Assembly (NCBI GenBank): GCA_023512135.1
Contig: JAIMAG010000001.1
Coordinates: forward strand, 124,001 to 188,000
Source: Terriglobia bacterium
GTDB taxonomy: Bacteria > Acidobacteriota > Terriglobia > Acidiferrales > UBA7541
DNA length: 64,000 nucleotides
Direction: 5' to 3'
Below are positions 19,770 to 29,881 of the stretch, piece after piece; the stretch's first letter is position 1, and the number at the start of each line of letters is the position of its first letter. The position numbers and the translations under genes are program-made. The notes beneath the pieces were generated by a model, which was not told the origin of the DNA, did no database searches, and saw only the letters and a list, made by a program, of their open reading frames with translations.

Positions 19770-21320
19770 ATGCCCTCTGAACGATTTGCCATCGTCATTC
19801 TGGCGGCAGGCCAGGGGACACGGCTGAAATCCAACCGTGCCAAAGTGCTGCACCGGGCCGGCGGGCGTCCGCTGGTCGAACATGTGCTGCGTGCCTGTCT
19901 GCCGCTTGGGGCTGCAGAGACGTTTGTGATCGTCGGCCACCAGGCAGACGAAGTTCGCGCCGTCGTCGAACCGTTCGGCGCCAAAACCATCCTGCAGCAG
20001 CCGCAGCGGGGTACGGGCCATGCCCTGCTGGTGGCCCGGCCGGTTCTGGAAAATGCGGGTGTGGACGAAGTACTTGTGCTGCCCGGGGATTCACCCCTGA
20101 TTCGAACGGAATCGCTGGCGATGCTGTTGCGCGCACATCGGGCCAGCAGTGCCGCGGCGACGTTGCTTACAGCCACGCTCGAGACACCGCAGGGCTACGG
20201 CCGCATCCTGCGCAACCCGGATGGCACGGTGGCGGCGATTGTCGAGGAAAAAGCGCTCTCGGCCGAACAGCGCACGCTGCGCGAGGTCAATTCCAGCATC
20301 TATGTGTTCTCCCTGCCGCAGCTCTGGCCCGCGCTCGAGCAGGTGCGGCCGGAAAATGTCCACCGCGAAATCTACTTGACCGATGCCATCGAACTGCTCC
20401 ATCGCAGCGGCTGCACCGTGCGGGCCGAGCGCGTCGGCGACGCGCGGGAAATCCTGGGCTGCAACACCCGCGCCGAGCTGGCCGAAGTGGACCGCATCTT
20501 CCGCCAGAGAAAATGCGCGGAGGTGATGGCGGCCGGCGTAACCATTTACCTGCCCGAAACCGTGCTGCTTGACCCCGATGTGCAGGTCGGCGCCGATACG
20601 GTGATCGAACCCGGTGTGCAACTGCTCGGGACCACGCGCGTCGGAACGAATTGCTGGATTGGCACCGGCACGGTGCTGGTGGACACGGTGGTCGAGGACG
20701 ACGTGCTCATCCACCAGAACTGCCGGATTGCCGGCTCGCGCATCGGTCGCGGCTGCCGGGTGGGGCCCTTCGCCCACCTGCGCGACGGCGCCGAGCTCCG
20801 CCCGGAGGCTCGCGTGGGCAACTACGTGGAAGTGAAAAAATCCCTTCTGGCGGAAGGGGTCAAAGCCATGCACCTGAGCTACCTGGGCGATGCCACCATC
20901 GGACCGCACACGAACATCGGTGCCGGCACCATCACCTGCAACTACGACGGCGAGCGCAAACACCCCACCACGATTGGCGAACGGGTCTTCGTGGGCAGCG
21001 GCACCGAGCTGGTCGCGCCGGTCACGGTGGGCAACGGCGCCTATATTGCCGCCGGCTCCACGGTCACCGAAGATGTTCCCGCCGACGCGTTGGCCATCGC
21101 CCGCGCCCGCCAGGTGAACAAGCCCGGCTGGGCCGCGGCGCGCCGCGCTCGCCTGTCCAACCCCGCCGCGATGGCAAGCCGGAAGATGAACACCGGAAAG
21201 CGGAAGGCTCCGGCGCAAAATGCAAAACGCAAAGCCGGGGCACGAGGGCGAGCCTCGCACACGCGGAAGGCAGATGCTCGTCGCAAGAAGTCTCCACGCA
21301 GCTCGCAACAGCCAAGGTAA
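19770..21320 (+). CDS. glmU: Bifunctional GlmU (GlcN-1-P acetyltransferase / UDP-GlcNAc pyrophosphorylase) with basic tail
   Basis: Makes UDP-GlcNAc for peptidoglycan and lipid A. N-terminal uridyltransferase: ILAAGQGTRLKS and QPQRGTGHALL. C-terminal left-handed beta-helix acetyltransferase: hexapeptide repeats, YVEVKKS, LSYLGDATIG, NIGAGTITCNYDG and GSGTELVAPVTVG. At 516 residues it is about 60 longer than the Escherichia coli enzyme (456). After the usual end (RQVNKPGW) comes a Lys/Arg-rich low-complexity tail (KRKAPAQNAKRKAGARGR and onward). The ATG at 19770 is set by homology; the upstream open frame is antisense to the zinc-ribbon gene. Confidence 0.95.
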   Translation: MPSERFAIVILAAGQGTRLKSNRAKVLHRAGGRPLVEHVLRACLPLGAAETFVIVGHQADEVRAVVEPFGAKTILQQPQRGTGHALLVARPVLENAGVDEVLVLPGDSPLIRTESLAMLLRAHRASSAAATLLTATLETPQGYGRILRNPDGTVAAIVEEKALSAEQRTLREVNSSIYVFSLPQLWPALEQVRPENVHREIYLTDAIELLHRSGCTVRAERVGDAREILGCNTRAELAEVDRIFRQRKCAEVMAAGVTIYLPETVLLDPDVQVGADTVIEPGVQLLGTTRVGTNCWIGTGTVLVDTVVEDDVLIHQNCRIAGSRIGRGCRVGPFAHLRDGAELRPEARVGNYVEVKKSLLAEGVKAMHLSYLGDATIGPHTNIGAGTITCNYDGERKHPTTIGERVFVGSGTELVAPVTVGNGAYIAAGSTVTEDVPADALAIARARQVNKPGWAAARRARLSNPAAMASRKMNTGKRKAPAQNAKRKAGARGRASHTRKADARRKKSPRSSQQPR

Positions 21321-21460
21321 GCGCAGCCTCGGTTCCACGGGCTTTCATGACACGAGCAGCATCGCTGGAAAAGACGGCAACGAACCACACGGCACGAAGT
21401 CAGCACCACCCGGAGACGCTTTGCCTCCGGGCGTGCCCTGCCCGGCCGGCGATTCGTGAT

Positions 21461-21466
21461 AGAATG
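21461..21466 (+). promoter_or_regulatory. -10-like TAGAAT box before purQ
   Basis: TAGAAT in GTGATAGAATGCGAC lies 15 nt before the purQ ATG. No convincing -35 is seen at the proper distance, so this is a weak promoter call supported by recurrence of the same hexamer before other genes. Confidence 0.35.
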
Positions 21467-21480
21467 CGACTGGAGCAGAA

Positions 21481-22185
21481 ATGAAATTTGGCGTTGTTGT
21501 TTTTCCCGGTTCGAACTGCGATCACGACGCCTACCATGCCATCGGGGAAGTTCTGGGCCAGCCGGTCACCTGGCTCTGGCACGCCTCGGAAGATCTGCAG
21601 GGAGTGGATGCAGTCATTTTGCCGGGCGGTTTTTCCTACGGTGATTACCTGCGCACCGGTGCCATTGCCCGTTTTTCCCCTGTGATGCGCGCGGTCGAGC
21701 GTTTCGCGCGCGCCGGCGGACTGGTGCTGGGCATCTGCAACGGGTTCCAGATTCTGCTCGAGGCGGGGTTGTTGCCCGGCGCGATGTTGCGCAACGCGGG
21801 CCTGCGGTTCGTCTGCCGGCCGGTCTATCTCCGCGTGGAAACGACGAACACACCGTTCACCCTGGCGGCGCATCCCGGCCAGGTGCTGCGCGTGCCCATC
21901 GCACACAGCGAAGGCAACTACTACTGCGACGCGGAAACACTGCGCCGGCTGGAGCGCGAAGATCGCATCGTCTTCCGCTACGCCACCGCCGATGGCCGGG
22001 TTACGCCGGAAGCGAATCCGAACGGCTCGCTCGCCAACATCGCCGGCATCTGCAGCGAAGGCCGCAATGTGCTGGGCATGATGCCGCATCCGGAGCGCGC
22101 CGTCGAACCGGCCCTGGGCAGCAGCGACGGGCTGGTGGTGCTGCGCTCGATGGTAGCGGCACTGGCCCGCGCTGGCGCCGCCTGA
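21481..22185 (+). CDS. purQ: Phosphoribosylformylglycinamidine synthase subunit PurQ (glutaminase)
   Basis: Glutamine amidotransferase that feeds ammonia to PurL in step 4 of purine synthesis. At 234 residues it matches the small, separate PurQ. The triad is present: nucleophile Cys in GICNGFQ (about residue 86) and His/Glu in MPHPERA near the end. Ribosome site CTGGAGCAG. First gene of the purine cluster, 40 nt before purL. No purS gene lies next to it. Confidence 0.96.
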   Translation: MKFGVVVFPGSNCDHDAYHAIGEVLGQPVTWLWHASEDLQGVDAVILPGGFSYGDYLRTGAIARFSPVMRAVERFARAGGLVLGICNGFQILLEAGLLPGAMLRNAGLRFVCRPVYLRVETTNTPFTLAAHPGQVLRVPIAHSEGNYYCDAETLRRLEREDRIVFRYATADGRVTPEANPNGSLANIAGICSEGRNVLGMMPHPERAVEPALGSSDGLVVLRSMVAALARAGAA

Positions 22186-22225
22186 ACGGCCGCGCGCCAC
22201 CGCCACACTGTCCTCGGCCCACGCG

Positions 22226-24547
22226 ATGCTGAACACGGAAATCAAAATCACCGCCGATGTTGCCGCACAGCACGGCCTGAGCCCGGAAGAGTTCGCTCGC
22301 ATCCGCCAAATCCTCGGTCGCGATCCGAACCTGACCGAGCTGGGCATTTTCTCGGTGATGTGGAGCGAGCACTGCTCCTACAAGTCCAGCAAAATCCATC
22401 TGCGGCGCCTGCCCACCCATGGCCCCCATGTGCTGCAGGGTCCGGGAGAAAACGCCGGCGTGGTGGACATCGGAGACGGCCTGGCGGCCGTGTTCAAGAT
22501 CGAATCGCACAATCATCCGAGCTTCGTCGAACCGTTTCAGGGTGCGGCTACCGGCGTGGGCGGCATCCTGCGCGACATTTTCACGATGGGCGCGCGACCG
22601 ATCGCGGTGCTCGACTCACTGCGCTTCGGCCCGCTCCAGCCGACTTCGCCGACCGAGCGATCCCCGGAGGAGCTGGCGCGGAACCGGCGCATCCTGGACG
22701 GCGTCGTCAGCGGGATCGCTTTCTACGGCAACTGCTTCGGTGTGCCAACGGTGGGCGGCGAAGTGCAGTTTGAGCCGTGCTATTCCTCGAACCCGCTCGT
22801 CAATGTGCTCGCGCTGGGCATCGCGCGGCACGAGAAGCTGTTTTTCGCCCGCGCCCGCGGCACCGGCAATCCGGTCATCTACGTGGGCGCAAAAACCGGC
22901 CGCGACGGCATCCACGGCGCCTCGCTGCTCGCTTCGGCCGAATTCAGCGAAGAGTCGCAGGCGAAGCGGCCCAACGTGCAGGTGGGCGACCCGTTTCTGG
23001 AAAAGCTGCTGCTGGAAGCCTGCCTGGAAGCGATGCGCACCGGCGCCATCGTCGCCATTCAGGACATGGGCGCCGCCGGCCTGACCTGCTCCACCTGCGA
23101 GATGGCCTCCCGCGGCGGCACCGGCATCGAAATCGAGCTGGCGCGAGTGCCGCAGCGCGAGGCCGGCATGACCCCTTACGAAATCATGCTTTCGGAATCG
23201 CAGGAGCGCATGCTGCTCGTGGCCGAAGCCGGCCGCGAACAGCAGGTGCTGGACATTTTCGCCAAGTGGGGCCTGGATGCGGTGGTCATCGGACGGGTGA
23301 CCGACGACGGCCTGCTGCGAGTGCTCGACCGCGGCCGCGTGGTCGCCGAAGTGCCTGCGAAAGCCCTGGCCGAGCAGTGCCCCGTCTATGACCGCCCGCG
23401 GCAGCCGCCACCGCCTCGCACCGGCGAGTCGCTGTTTGCTTTCTCCGCAGACGCGAACGCAGAGCCGGCGCGGTGGACGGAACAGTTCCGACGGCTGCTC
23501 GCCGAGCCAGCGGTAGCCTCGAAGCGCTGGATTTTCGAGCAGTACGACTACATGGTGCGCACGAACACGCTGGTCGGGCCGGGGGCGGGGGATGCCGCGG
23601 TGGTGCGCGTCAAGGGCACGCCGCGCGCGCTGGCCCTGGCCACCGATGGCAACGGGCGCTGGTGCTGGCTCGACCCCTTCGTCGGTGCGCAGCACGCGGT
23701 GGCCGAGGCCGCCCGCAACGTAGCGTGCACCGGCGCACGGCCCATCGCCGCGACGAACTGTTTGAATTTCGGCAATCCGGAAAAACCGGAAATCATGTGG
23801 CAGTTCGCCCGGGCTGTGGACGGCATCGCCGTGGCCTGCGAAGCGCTCGGCGTGCCGATCACCGGCGGAAACGTCAGCTTCTACAACGAAACGCTGGGAC
23901 GACCGATCTATCCCACCCCGATCCTGGGCGTGCTCGGCCTGCTCGACAACGCCGCCCACGCTCTGCAAAGCGGATTCCGTCAGGCCGGCGACGCGATTCT
24001 GCTGCTCGATGGGGGCAGCCAGCCGGCTCCGCAGAGTGTTTCCGCAGAAACGCTGCGGCGCGAGTTTTCCTCTTCGCTCTATGCGAAGACCCTGGCCGGC
24101 GTCGTTGCCGGCACTCCGCCGCCGGCGGACCTGGAGGCGGAGAAACGGCTCATCGCGCTGCTGGTGGCACTGGCCCGCGAAGAACTGCTGCATTCAGCGC
24201 ACGACCTCAGCGATGGCGGTCTGGCAGTGGCCGTGGCGGAATCCTGTTTTGCCGGCGAGCCGCCCCTGGGCGCGGAAATTCAATTGCCGGGCCCGCACAG
24301 TCTCCCGCTCGAATTCGCGCTGTTCAACGAGCGCGGGGCGCGCGCGGTGGTCTCCTGTGCCGAACCTGCACTTGCTCGTGTGTTCGCGCTTGCGCGACAA
24401 TATCAGGTTACGGCGCACGAACTGGGGCGGACGGGCGGTGCCACCTTCCGCGTGCAGCGGAACGGCACCACCGTCGTGGAAGCGCCGGTGGAGTCGCTGC
24501 GCGAAGTCTGGGCGACCGCGCTCGAATGCGCTCTGCGCAGCCGGTAG
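22226..24547 (+). CDS. purL: Phosphoribosylformylglycinamidine synthase subunit PurL (small type)
   Basis: ATP-dependent conversion of FGAR to FGAM with ammonia from PurQ. The 773-residue size is the small PurL form that works with PurQ and PurS, not the fused enzyme of about 1300 residues. Signatures: [11 protein letters not shown] near the N-terminus, [20 protein letters not shown] (substrate and Mg/ATP site), and the second repeat with [11 protein letters not shown]. It lies 40 nt after purQ and 107 nt before purF. Confidence 0.96.
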   Translation: MLNTEIKITADVAAQHGLSPEEFARIRQILGRDPNLTELGIFSVMWSEHCSYKSSKIHLRRLPTHGPHVLQGPGENAGVVDIGDGLAAVFKIESHNHPSFVEPFQGAATGVGGILRDIFTMGARPIAVLDSLRFGPLQPTSPTERSPEELARNRRILDGVVSGIAFYGNCFGVPTVGGEVQFEPCYSSNPLVNVLALGIARHEKLFFARARGTGNPVIYVGAKTGRDGIHGASLLASAEFSEESQAKRPNVQVGDPFLEKLLLEACLEAMRTGAIVAIQDMGAAGLTCSTCEMASRGGTGIEIELARVPQREAGMTPYEIMLSESQERMLLVAEAGREQQVLDIFAKWGLDAVVIGRVTDDGLLRVLDRGRVVAEVPAKALAEQCPVYDRPRQPPPPRTGESLFAFSADANAEPARWTEQFRRLLAEPAVASKRWIFEQYDYMVRTNTLVGPGAGDAAVVRVKGTPRALALATDGNGRWCWLDPFVGAQHAVAEAARNVACTGARPIAATNCLNFGNPEKPEIMWQFARAVDGIAVACEALGVPITGGNVSFYNETLGRPIYPTPILGVLGLLDNAAHALQSGFRQAGDAILLLDGGSQPAPQSVSAETLRREFSSSLYAKTLAGVVAGTPPPADLEAEKRLIALLVALAREELLHSAHDLSDGGLAVAVAESCFAGEPPLGAEIQLPGPHSLPLEFALFNERGARAVVSCAEPALARVFALARQYQVTAHELGRTGGATFRVQRNGTTVVEAPVESLREVWATALECALRSR

Positions 24548-24654
24548 GGCTGCTGTCTCCAGCTCGGCGCTCCGCGCTCGGAAAGACGTTGCCGGGCGGC
24601 CCGAGGTCGCCCTTTTCGCCTCCCGCAAACGGACGACCGGCGCGGGAAGAACGC

Positions 24655-26070
24655 ATGACCACGCATTCACACATCGCGGACGATCGGTTCCACGACCACT
24701 GCGGCGTGTTCGGCATCTACGGCCATCCGGAGGCGGCCAAACTGACCTATCTGGGCCTGTACGCGCTGCAGCATCGCGGGCAGGAATCGGCCGGCATCGT
24801 CAGCAGTGACGGCAGCGAGCTGCGCGCGCGGAAAGGCATGGGGTTGGTCGAAGAGGTGTTCACCCCGGAAGTGCTCGCCGCCCTGCCGGGTGCGGCGGCC
24901 ATCGGCCACACGCGGTATTCCACTGCCGGCGACACCTCACTCGCCAACGCGCAGCCGATCCTGATTGACTGCAACAAAGGTCAACTCGCACTGGCGCACA
25001 ACGGCAACCTGACCAATGCCAGCGAGTGGCGCCGCCGGCTGGAACACCGCGGCTCGATCTTCCAGACGACTTCCGACACCGAAGTGATCGTCCACCTGAT
25101 TGCGCGGGCCAGCGGTCGGAACCTGACCGCTGCAGTGGCCGAAGCGCTGAATCAGGTCGAGGGGGCCTACTCGCTGCTGCTGCTCACCCGGGACGAGCTG
25201 TTTGCGATTCGCGATCCGCGCGGCTTCCGGCCGCTGAATCTGGGCCGGTTGGCCGATGCCTGGCTGGTGGCCAGCGAAACCTGCGCGTTCGATCTTCTGG
25301 ACGCCGAATACGTGCGCGAGGTGGAGCCCGGGGAAATGCTGCGCATCTCGCGTGCGGGTGTGGAATCGGTGCGCTTTGCGCCGGAGCGGCCGCACCAGTA
25401 CTGCATCTTCGAACACGTCTACTTCGCGCGGCCGGACAGCGTGATCTTCGGGCGGCCGGTGAACAGCAGCCGGGAGATGCTCGGGCGGCTGCTGGCCCGC
25501 GAGCATCCGGCCGACGCCGATCTGGTCACGCCGGTGCCGGATTCGGGCGTGCCGGCGGCGATCGGCTACGCGCACGAATCCGGCATCCCGTTCGTCATGG
25601 GCCTGATCCGCAACCACTACATCGGCCGCACGTTCATCCAGCCGGAGCAGGCCATCCGCGATTTCGGCGTCAAGCTGAAGCTGAATCCGGTGCGGGGGTT
25701 GTTGGAAGGCAAGCGCGTCGTGCTGGTGGACGATTCGATTGTGCGCGGCACGACCAGCCGCAAGATTGTCCGGATGGTGCGCGAAGCCGGCGCCGTCGAA
25801 GTCCACGTGCGCATCTCCTGCCCGCCGACGATCGCGCCCTGCTACTACGGCGTGGATACGCCGACGCGCGCGGAACTGATCGCTGCGCAAAAGTCGGTCG
25901 AACAGATTCGGGATTTTCTCGGCGCGGATTCGCTGGGCTATCTTTCCCTGGAAAGCCTGCGTCGCGCCGTGGAAGACAGCCGCGGCCGCTACTGCACGGC
26001 CTGCTACACCGGCACGTATCCTACCGAAACGCCGGTGCAGCTCGAAGTCGCCGTGCAGAAAGGAACCTGA
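24655..26070 (+). CDS. purF: Amidophosphoribosyltransferase (Fe-S type)
   Basis: Commits PRPP to purine synthesis by forming phosphoribosylamine. The 471-residue chain has a 15-residue propeptide before the catalytic Cys16 (DHCGVFGIYG), which must be removed to free it, as in the Bacillus-type enzyme. The PRTase loop is VVLVDDSIVRGTTSRKI. The four Fe-S cysteines are in place (QYCIFEHVYFARPDS, PTIAPCYYGVD, and CTAC near the end), so an oxygen-sensitive [4Fe-4S] cluster is expected. The ATG at 24655 is set by homology, with GGGAAGAA ahead; the frame is open far upstream in purL antiphase but that part is spurious. Confidence 0.95.
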   Translation: MTTHSHIADDRFHDHCGVFGIYGHPEAAKLTYLGLYALQHRGQESAGIVSSDGSELRARKGMGLVEEVFTPEVLAALPGAAAIGHTRYSTAGDTSLANAQPILIDCNKGQLALAHNGNLTNASEWRRRLEHRGSIFQTTSDTEVIVHLIARASGRNLTAAVAEALNQVEGAYSLLLLTRDELFAIRDPRGFRPLNLGRLADAWLVASETCAFDLLDAEYVREVEPGEMLRISRAGVESVRFAPERPHQYCIFEHVYFARPDSVIFGRPVNSSREMLGRLLAREHPADADLVTPVPDSGVPAAIGYAHESGIPFVMGLIRNHYIGRTFIQPEQAIRDFGVKLKLNPVRGLLEGKRVVLVDDSIVRGTTSRKIVRMVREAGAVEVHVRISCPPTIAPCYYGVDTPTRAELIAAQKSVEQIRDFLGADSLGYLSLESLRRAVEDSRGRYCTACYTGTYPTETPVQLEVAVQKGT

Positions 26071-26182
26071 CCGGGGTCGAGTCGCCGCGTTCAGCAGCGG
26101 GGCAGGCTTGCGCCTGCCGGAAGTTCGGAGGTGCCGCAGGGAAAACCTGCGCGCTGGAACAATTGCTCGACAACGAACGCCT

Positions 26183-26869
26183 ATGACCGACGAGAACAAG
26201 AGCAAAGACGAGAAGGAAGTGCTCTCCGCCGGCGAGCGCCTGCGCCGCGAAATCATTTCGTGGTTCTGGGTGATTCTGATTTTCCTGTTCATCCATGGCT
26301 CGATTGTGCAGGCGCGGGTCATTCCCTCGGGCTCGATGGAGCAGACGCTGCTGGTGGGCGACCATCTGCTGGTGGACCGTTTCGGCTACAGCGCCGAGAT
26401 TCCCTTCACGGGCATCCGCTGGACACTCTGGCGCGAACCGAAACGTCAGCAGATCGTCGTCTTCCGCCGCCCGGGCCAGGCCGATTTTGTCAAGCGCATC
26501 ATCGGTATGCCCGGCGATACCGTCGAGGTGCGCAACGGCGCGGTCTACATCAACGGCGCACCGCTCGAAGAGCCCTATGTCTATAACACGCGACCGTTCG
26601 AAGAAGGCGGTCCCTGGCACGTCCCCCCGGGCCACTACTTCATGATGGGCGACAACCGGGGCAACTCCAACGACAGCCGCATGTGGGAGGACCCCTACGT
26701 GCCGCGCGAAGACATCATCGGCACGCCGCTCGTCATCTACATGTCCATCGAAGCGCCCGAGGAAGATGCCTGGCAGCCGGGCCATCTTCTGGAACGCTTC
26801 CGTGCGTATCTGGCCGCACTGGTCCGTCCGCAGCGCATCCGCTGGGGACGCTTGCTGCACACGTTCTGA
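26183..26869 (+). CDS. lepB: Signal peptidase I
   Basis: Type I leader peptidase that removes signal peptides at the outer face of the inner membrane. 228 residues with one N-terminal transmembrane helix (SWFWVILIFLFIHGSIV), then the catalytic serine box RVIPSGSMEQTLLVGD, the general-base lysine in DFVKRIIGMPGD, and box E GDNRGNSNDSR. The start is set at ATG 26183, although no good Shine-Dalgarno is visible; a TTG 25 codons upstream would add only basic sequence. It lies between purF and purM on the same strand. Confidence 0.93.
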   Translation: MTDENKSKDEKEVLSAGERLRREIISWFWVILIFLFIHGSIVQARVIPSGSMEQTLLVGDHLLVDRFGYSAEIPFTGIRWTLWREPKRQQIVVFRRPGQADFVKRIIGMPGDTVEVRNGAVYINGAPLEEPYVYNTRPFEEGGPWHVPPGHYFMMGDNRGNSNDSRMWEDPYVPREDIIGTPLVIYMSIEAPEEDAWQPGHLLERFRAYLAALVRPQRIRWGRLLHTF

Positions 26870-26948
26870 GCCGGCGCCACCACCGCGCCGCGCGCCATTC
26901 CACCCGGAGCGGACGCCGCGGCCCCTTCTGCACTACAATGGTAGACCC

Positions 26949-27995
26949 ATGAAATACGCCGACGCAGGTGTGGATATCTCCGCTGCAGAACAGATCAAGC
27001 TCCGCATCCGCACGCTGGCCGGCCGCACGGCCACCCGGGACGTGCTGGGCGGCATCGGCGCCTTCGGTGCACTCTATGCGCTGGACCGGAAACGGTGGAA
27101 GGAGCCGGTGCTCGTGGCCAGCGCGGACGGCGTGGGCACGAAGCTGGCGGTCGCGCAGATGTGCGGCGTGCACTCGACGGTGGGCGCGGACCTGGTCCAC
27201 CACTGCGTCAACGACATCCTGGTGCAGGGCGCCGAGCCGTTGTTCTTTCTCGACTACCTGGCCATGGGCCGGCTGGAACCGCGCACCGTCGAGCAGATCG
27301 TCGAAGGGCTCAGCCGCGCCTGCAAGCAGGTCGGCTGCGCGCTGGTGGGCGGCGAAACCGCCGAAATGCCCGGATTCTACGCGCCCGGCGAGTACGACCT
27401 AGCCGGATTCATCGTCGGCGCGGTGGAGCGCTCGCGGCTGCTGACCGGCGAACGCATCCGGCCCGGCGACGTGCTGATCGGCCTGCCCTCGTCGGGGCTG
27501 CACACGAACGGCTACTCGCTGGCGCGCAAGCTGATCTTCGAGGTGCAGCGGCTCACACCGGAAAGCTACGTGGCTGAAGTCGGCAACAAGATCGGTGCCG
27601 AACTGCTCAAGCCGCACCGTTGCTACCTGGCTGCCGTCAAGCCCCTGCTCGCCAAAGACCTGCTCGCCGGCATGGCGCACATCACCGGCGGCGGCATCAC
27701 CGGCAACCTGCCGCGCGTGCTGCCGCGCAACACCCGCGCCGTGGTGGAGCTGGGCACCTGGCCGGTGCCGCGGATCTTCGCCTGGCTGCAGCGAATCGGC
27801 CGCATCGAGCCCGAAGAGATGCTGCGCACTTTCAACTGCGGCATCGGCATGATTCTGGTGGTGCCCGCAAAGCATCTGTCCGCCGTCGAAGCGGAACTGA
27901 AACGACGCCGCGAGAAGTTTTTCCGCATCGGCCGCATCGAGCCGGCCCGCAGCGGCGCCAAGCCCGACGTCAGCTACACCGGCACGCTGGCCTGA
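26949..27995 (+). CDS. purM: Phosphoribosylformylglycinamidine cyclo-ligase
   Basis: Closes FGAM to AIR, step 5 of purine synthesis. 348 residues, normal for PurM. Signatures: SADGVGTKLAVAQM, HHCVNDILVQGAEPLFFLDY, GGETAEMPGFY and ITGGGITGNLPRVLP. TACAAT sits only 9 nt before the ATG and could act as a -10 for a very short leader, though no -35 is visible. Same strand as purQLF with lepB in between. Confidence 0.96.
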   Translation: MKYADAGVDISAAEQIKLRIRTLAGRTATRDVLGGIGAFGALYALDRKRWKEPVLVASADGVGTKLAVAQMCGVHSTVGADLVHHCVNDILVQGAEPLFFLDYLAMGRLEPRTVEQIVEGLSRACKQVGCALVGGETAEMPGFYAPGEYDLAGFIVGAVERSRLLTGERIRPGDVLIGLPSSGLHTNGYSLARKLIFEVQRLTPESYVAEVGNKIGAELLKPHRCYLAAVKPLLAKDLLAGMAHITGGGITGNLPRVLPRNTRAVVELGTWPVPRIFAWLQRIGRIEPEEMLRTFNCGIGMILVVPAKHLSAVEAELKRRREKFFRIGRIEPARSGAKPDVSYTGTLA

Positions 27996-28132
27996 GCCGC
28001 GCAGGCAGCAAGCGAAACCGGCACCGCCCGGCGCGTCCGGATATCGCGGGAGCGCGCAGGGGTTGTCGCCCGCACGCTGCAGTGCATCCCGACATCGCGG
28101 GAAGGCGTCGAATCAAGTAGACTGGAACAGGA

Positions 28133-29287
28133 ATGCTCTGCACACGCCAACCGGGCTGGCGACTGCTTGCAGCGACCGCGTGTTTCGTTGCGCTGGCAGC
28201 AGCCGTTTCTGCGCAGGCACCGCCGGGGCCGATCCAGACCGATCCCTCCGCGCGGCAGCAGCCCGTCAGAGCCCCGGAGCCGCCGCAGGAGCCCATTCGC
28301 GTGCGGGTCGAGCTGGTTTCGACACCCGTCACGGTGCGCAACGCCGCCGGCGAGCTGGTGCTCGACCTGACGCGGGATCAATTCCGCGTGTTCGACAACG
28401 GCGTGGAGCAGCAGATCGAAGACTTCGAACTCGGCGGCGATCCGATCTCCGCAGTGTTCGTATTCGAAACCAGCTCGCGCGTCGAGCCGCTGCTGCCGGC
28501 CGTGCGCAAGGCGGCGGTATTGTTCTCGCAGGTGGTGCTCGGCCAGTTCGGCGAAGCTGCCATCCTGGCATTCGATGACCGCGTAGAGCTGCTGCTCGAT
28601 TTTCACTCGGATCACGAACGCATCGAGCAGGTGATCAGCCGACTGCCGGTGGGCACCTCCGGCGCGCGCATGCAGGACGCGCTGTCGCGCGCGGTCGGCA
28701 TGCTGCGGAACCGTCCGCCGGACCGCCGCCGGGTGATTCTGCTGGTCTCCGAAGCAGTGGACCGCGGCAGCGAAACCCCGCTTGGAGTGATCCTCCGGGA
28801 AGCGCAGCTCAACCAGATCACTATCTACGCGGTAGGACTTTCCACTGCGGCTGCGCTGCTGCGCGCCGAACCGCAGTCGGCGGCAAATTCACCCTACCCG
28901 CCGGGAACATTCCCGCGGCCGCCGCTGCCCGGTACCGTGCAGACCCCCACCACCGAACAGCAGCGCGCCGGACAGATCGACCTGCTCAGCGCCATCGCCC
29001 TGCTGGTCCAGATGGGGTCGAACGCCATCGGCAAAAACTCCCACGAATTGCTGGCTGCCGGTACCGGCGGGCTGTATGTCTCCACCTTTCGTGAACGCGC
29101 CATCGAACAGGCCATCAGCGAAATCGGCGGCGAACTCCACGCACAGTACACGCTCACCTACCGGCCGAAGGACGTCAGCCCAACGGGGTATCACGAAATC
29201 CGGGTCGAGGTCACCCGTCCGAATCTGACCGTGCGCGCACGGCCGGGTTACTATTTACCTCCGCCGGAGCGGCCACCGGAAAACTAG
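28133..29287 (+). CDS. Acidobacterial VWFA-related domain secreted protein (TIGR03436 type)
   Basis: A 384-residue exported protein (signal peptide to about AVSAQA, residue 26) with a Pro-rich spacer and then a von Willebrand A-like domain. The start VRVELVSTPVTVRNAAGELV and the LTRDQFRVFDNGVEQ element are typical of the VWFA-related family expanded in Acidobacteriota. The metal site is degenerate: the usual DxSxS is FETSSR, and a later aspartate position is Glu (VSEAVDRGSE). It ends with the usual beta domain (HAQYTLTYRPKD ... ARPGYYLP). Role unknown, possibly adhesion or surface assembly. A TAGACT box lies at 28117. Confidence 0.85.
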   Translation: MLCTRQPGWRLLAATACFVALAAAVSAQAPPGPIQTDPSARQQPVRAPEPPQEPIRVRVELVSTPVTVRNAAGELVLDLTRDQFRVFDNGVEQQIEDFELGGDPISAVFVFETSSRVEPLLPAVRKAAVLFSQVVLGQFGEAAILAFDDRVELLLDFHSDHERIEQVISRLPVGTSGARMQDALSRAVGMLRNRPPDRRRVILLVSEAVDRGSETPLGVILREAQLNQITIYAVGLSTAAALLRAEPQSAANSPYPPGTFPRPPLPGTVQTPTTEQQRAGQIDLLSAIALLVQMGSNAIGKNSHELLAAGTGGLYVSTFRERAIEQAISEIGGELHAQYTLTYRPKDVSPTGYHEIRVEVTRPNLTVRARPGYYLPPPERPPEN

Positions 29288-29305
29288 GCCGCCCGGGGGA
29301 GGAAC

Positions 29306-29881
29306 ATGGTTGGCTGGCGCCGAACTCCGAAGTGTTTGCTCGGGCAGTCCCTGTTGCTGGGCTTGCTTTTGCTGATAGCGCTGGACGGTTGTCGCAGCGT
29401 CTCGCCGGAAGAAGCCCTGCTGCAGCGCGCATTTGCTGCGATTCGAGAGAACAACTGGCAGGCATTCGAGCCGTTGACGATCACGGCGGCAGATTTTTCT
29501 CTGCGCGGGCCGCAGAGTGGAGCGCTGCGGGAGCAGCAGTCGTTCCTCAGCGGTGTGCTCCGGCCGCAGGAAAAACAGCGGCAGCGGGAGCAGTTCGCCC
29601 GGGCTGTTGCGGGAGGACCGGGGCAGATGGATTTCCGCCGCGCAGTGTTTGTGGGGATGGGTCGTGCGGTGCGCAGCGGCCATGTGGAACTGCTGGAGGG
29701 CACCCGGGTGCCCTACACGGTTTACTCGGTCCGCGTCCGGATGTCTGAACACGAAAAGGAAACAGACGCGCTCGCACCCGGCTTCGTCGTTGTGTACTGG
29801 GCGGGCCGACCGCGCCTGCTCGGACTCGAATTTTCCCTGCCGGCGGCCGGGGGCTCCGCGGAGCTGCCCGCGGTCTTTTAG
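29306..29881 (+). CDS. Predicted lipoprotein of unknown function
   Basis: A 191-residue protein with a lipoprotein signal: hydrophobic run LLLGLLLLIAL followed by lipobox LDGC (Cys about residue 29). The mature part begins SVSPEEALLQRAFAAIRENNW, resembling a short helical repeat, and has no recognised catalytic motif. Strong ribosome site GGGGAGGAAC. It starts 18 nt after the VWFA gene, so the two are probably cotranscribed, and its stop overlaps the convergent metallo-hydrolase gene by 4 nt. Confidence 0.75.
   Translation: MVGWRRTPKCLLGQSLLLGLLLLIALDGCRSVSPEEALLQRAFAAIRENNWQAFEPLTITAADFSLRGPQSGALREQQSFLSGVLRPQEKQRQREQFARAVAGGPGQMDFRRAVFVGMGRAVRSGHVELLEGTRVPYTVYSVRVRMSEHEKETDALAPGFVVVYWAGRPRLLGLEFSLPAAGGSAELPAVF

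Noticed and set aside
23473-24654. A long upstream extension of purF overlapping purL
   Set aside because: PurF homology begins at the ATG at 24655, with its propeptide and catalytic cysteine; the extension is Arg-rich shadow sequence of purL.
26934-26949. TACAAT as a firm promoter for purM
   Set aside because: No -35 at the proper distance; mentioned only as a possibility in the gene entry.
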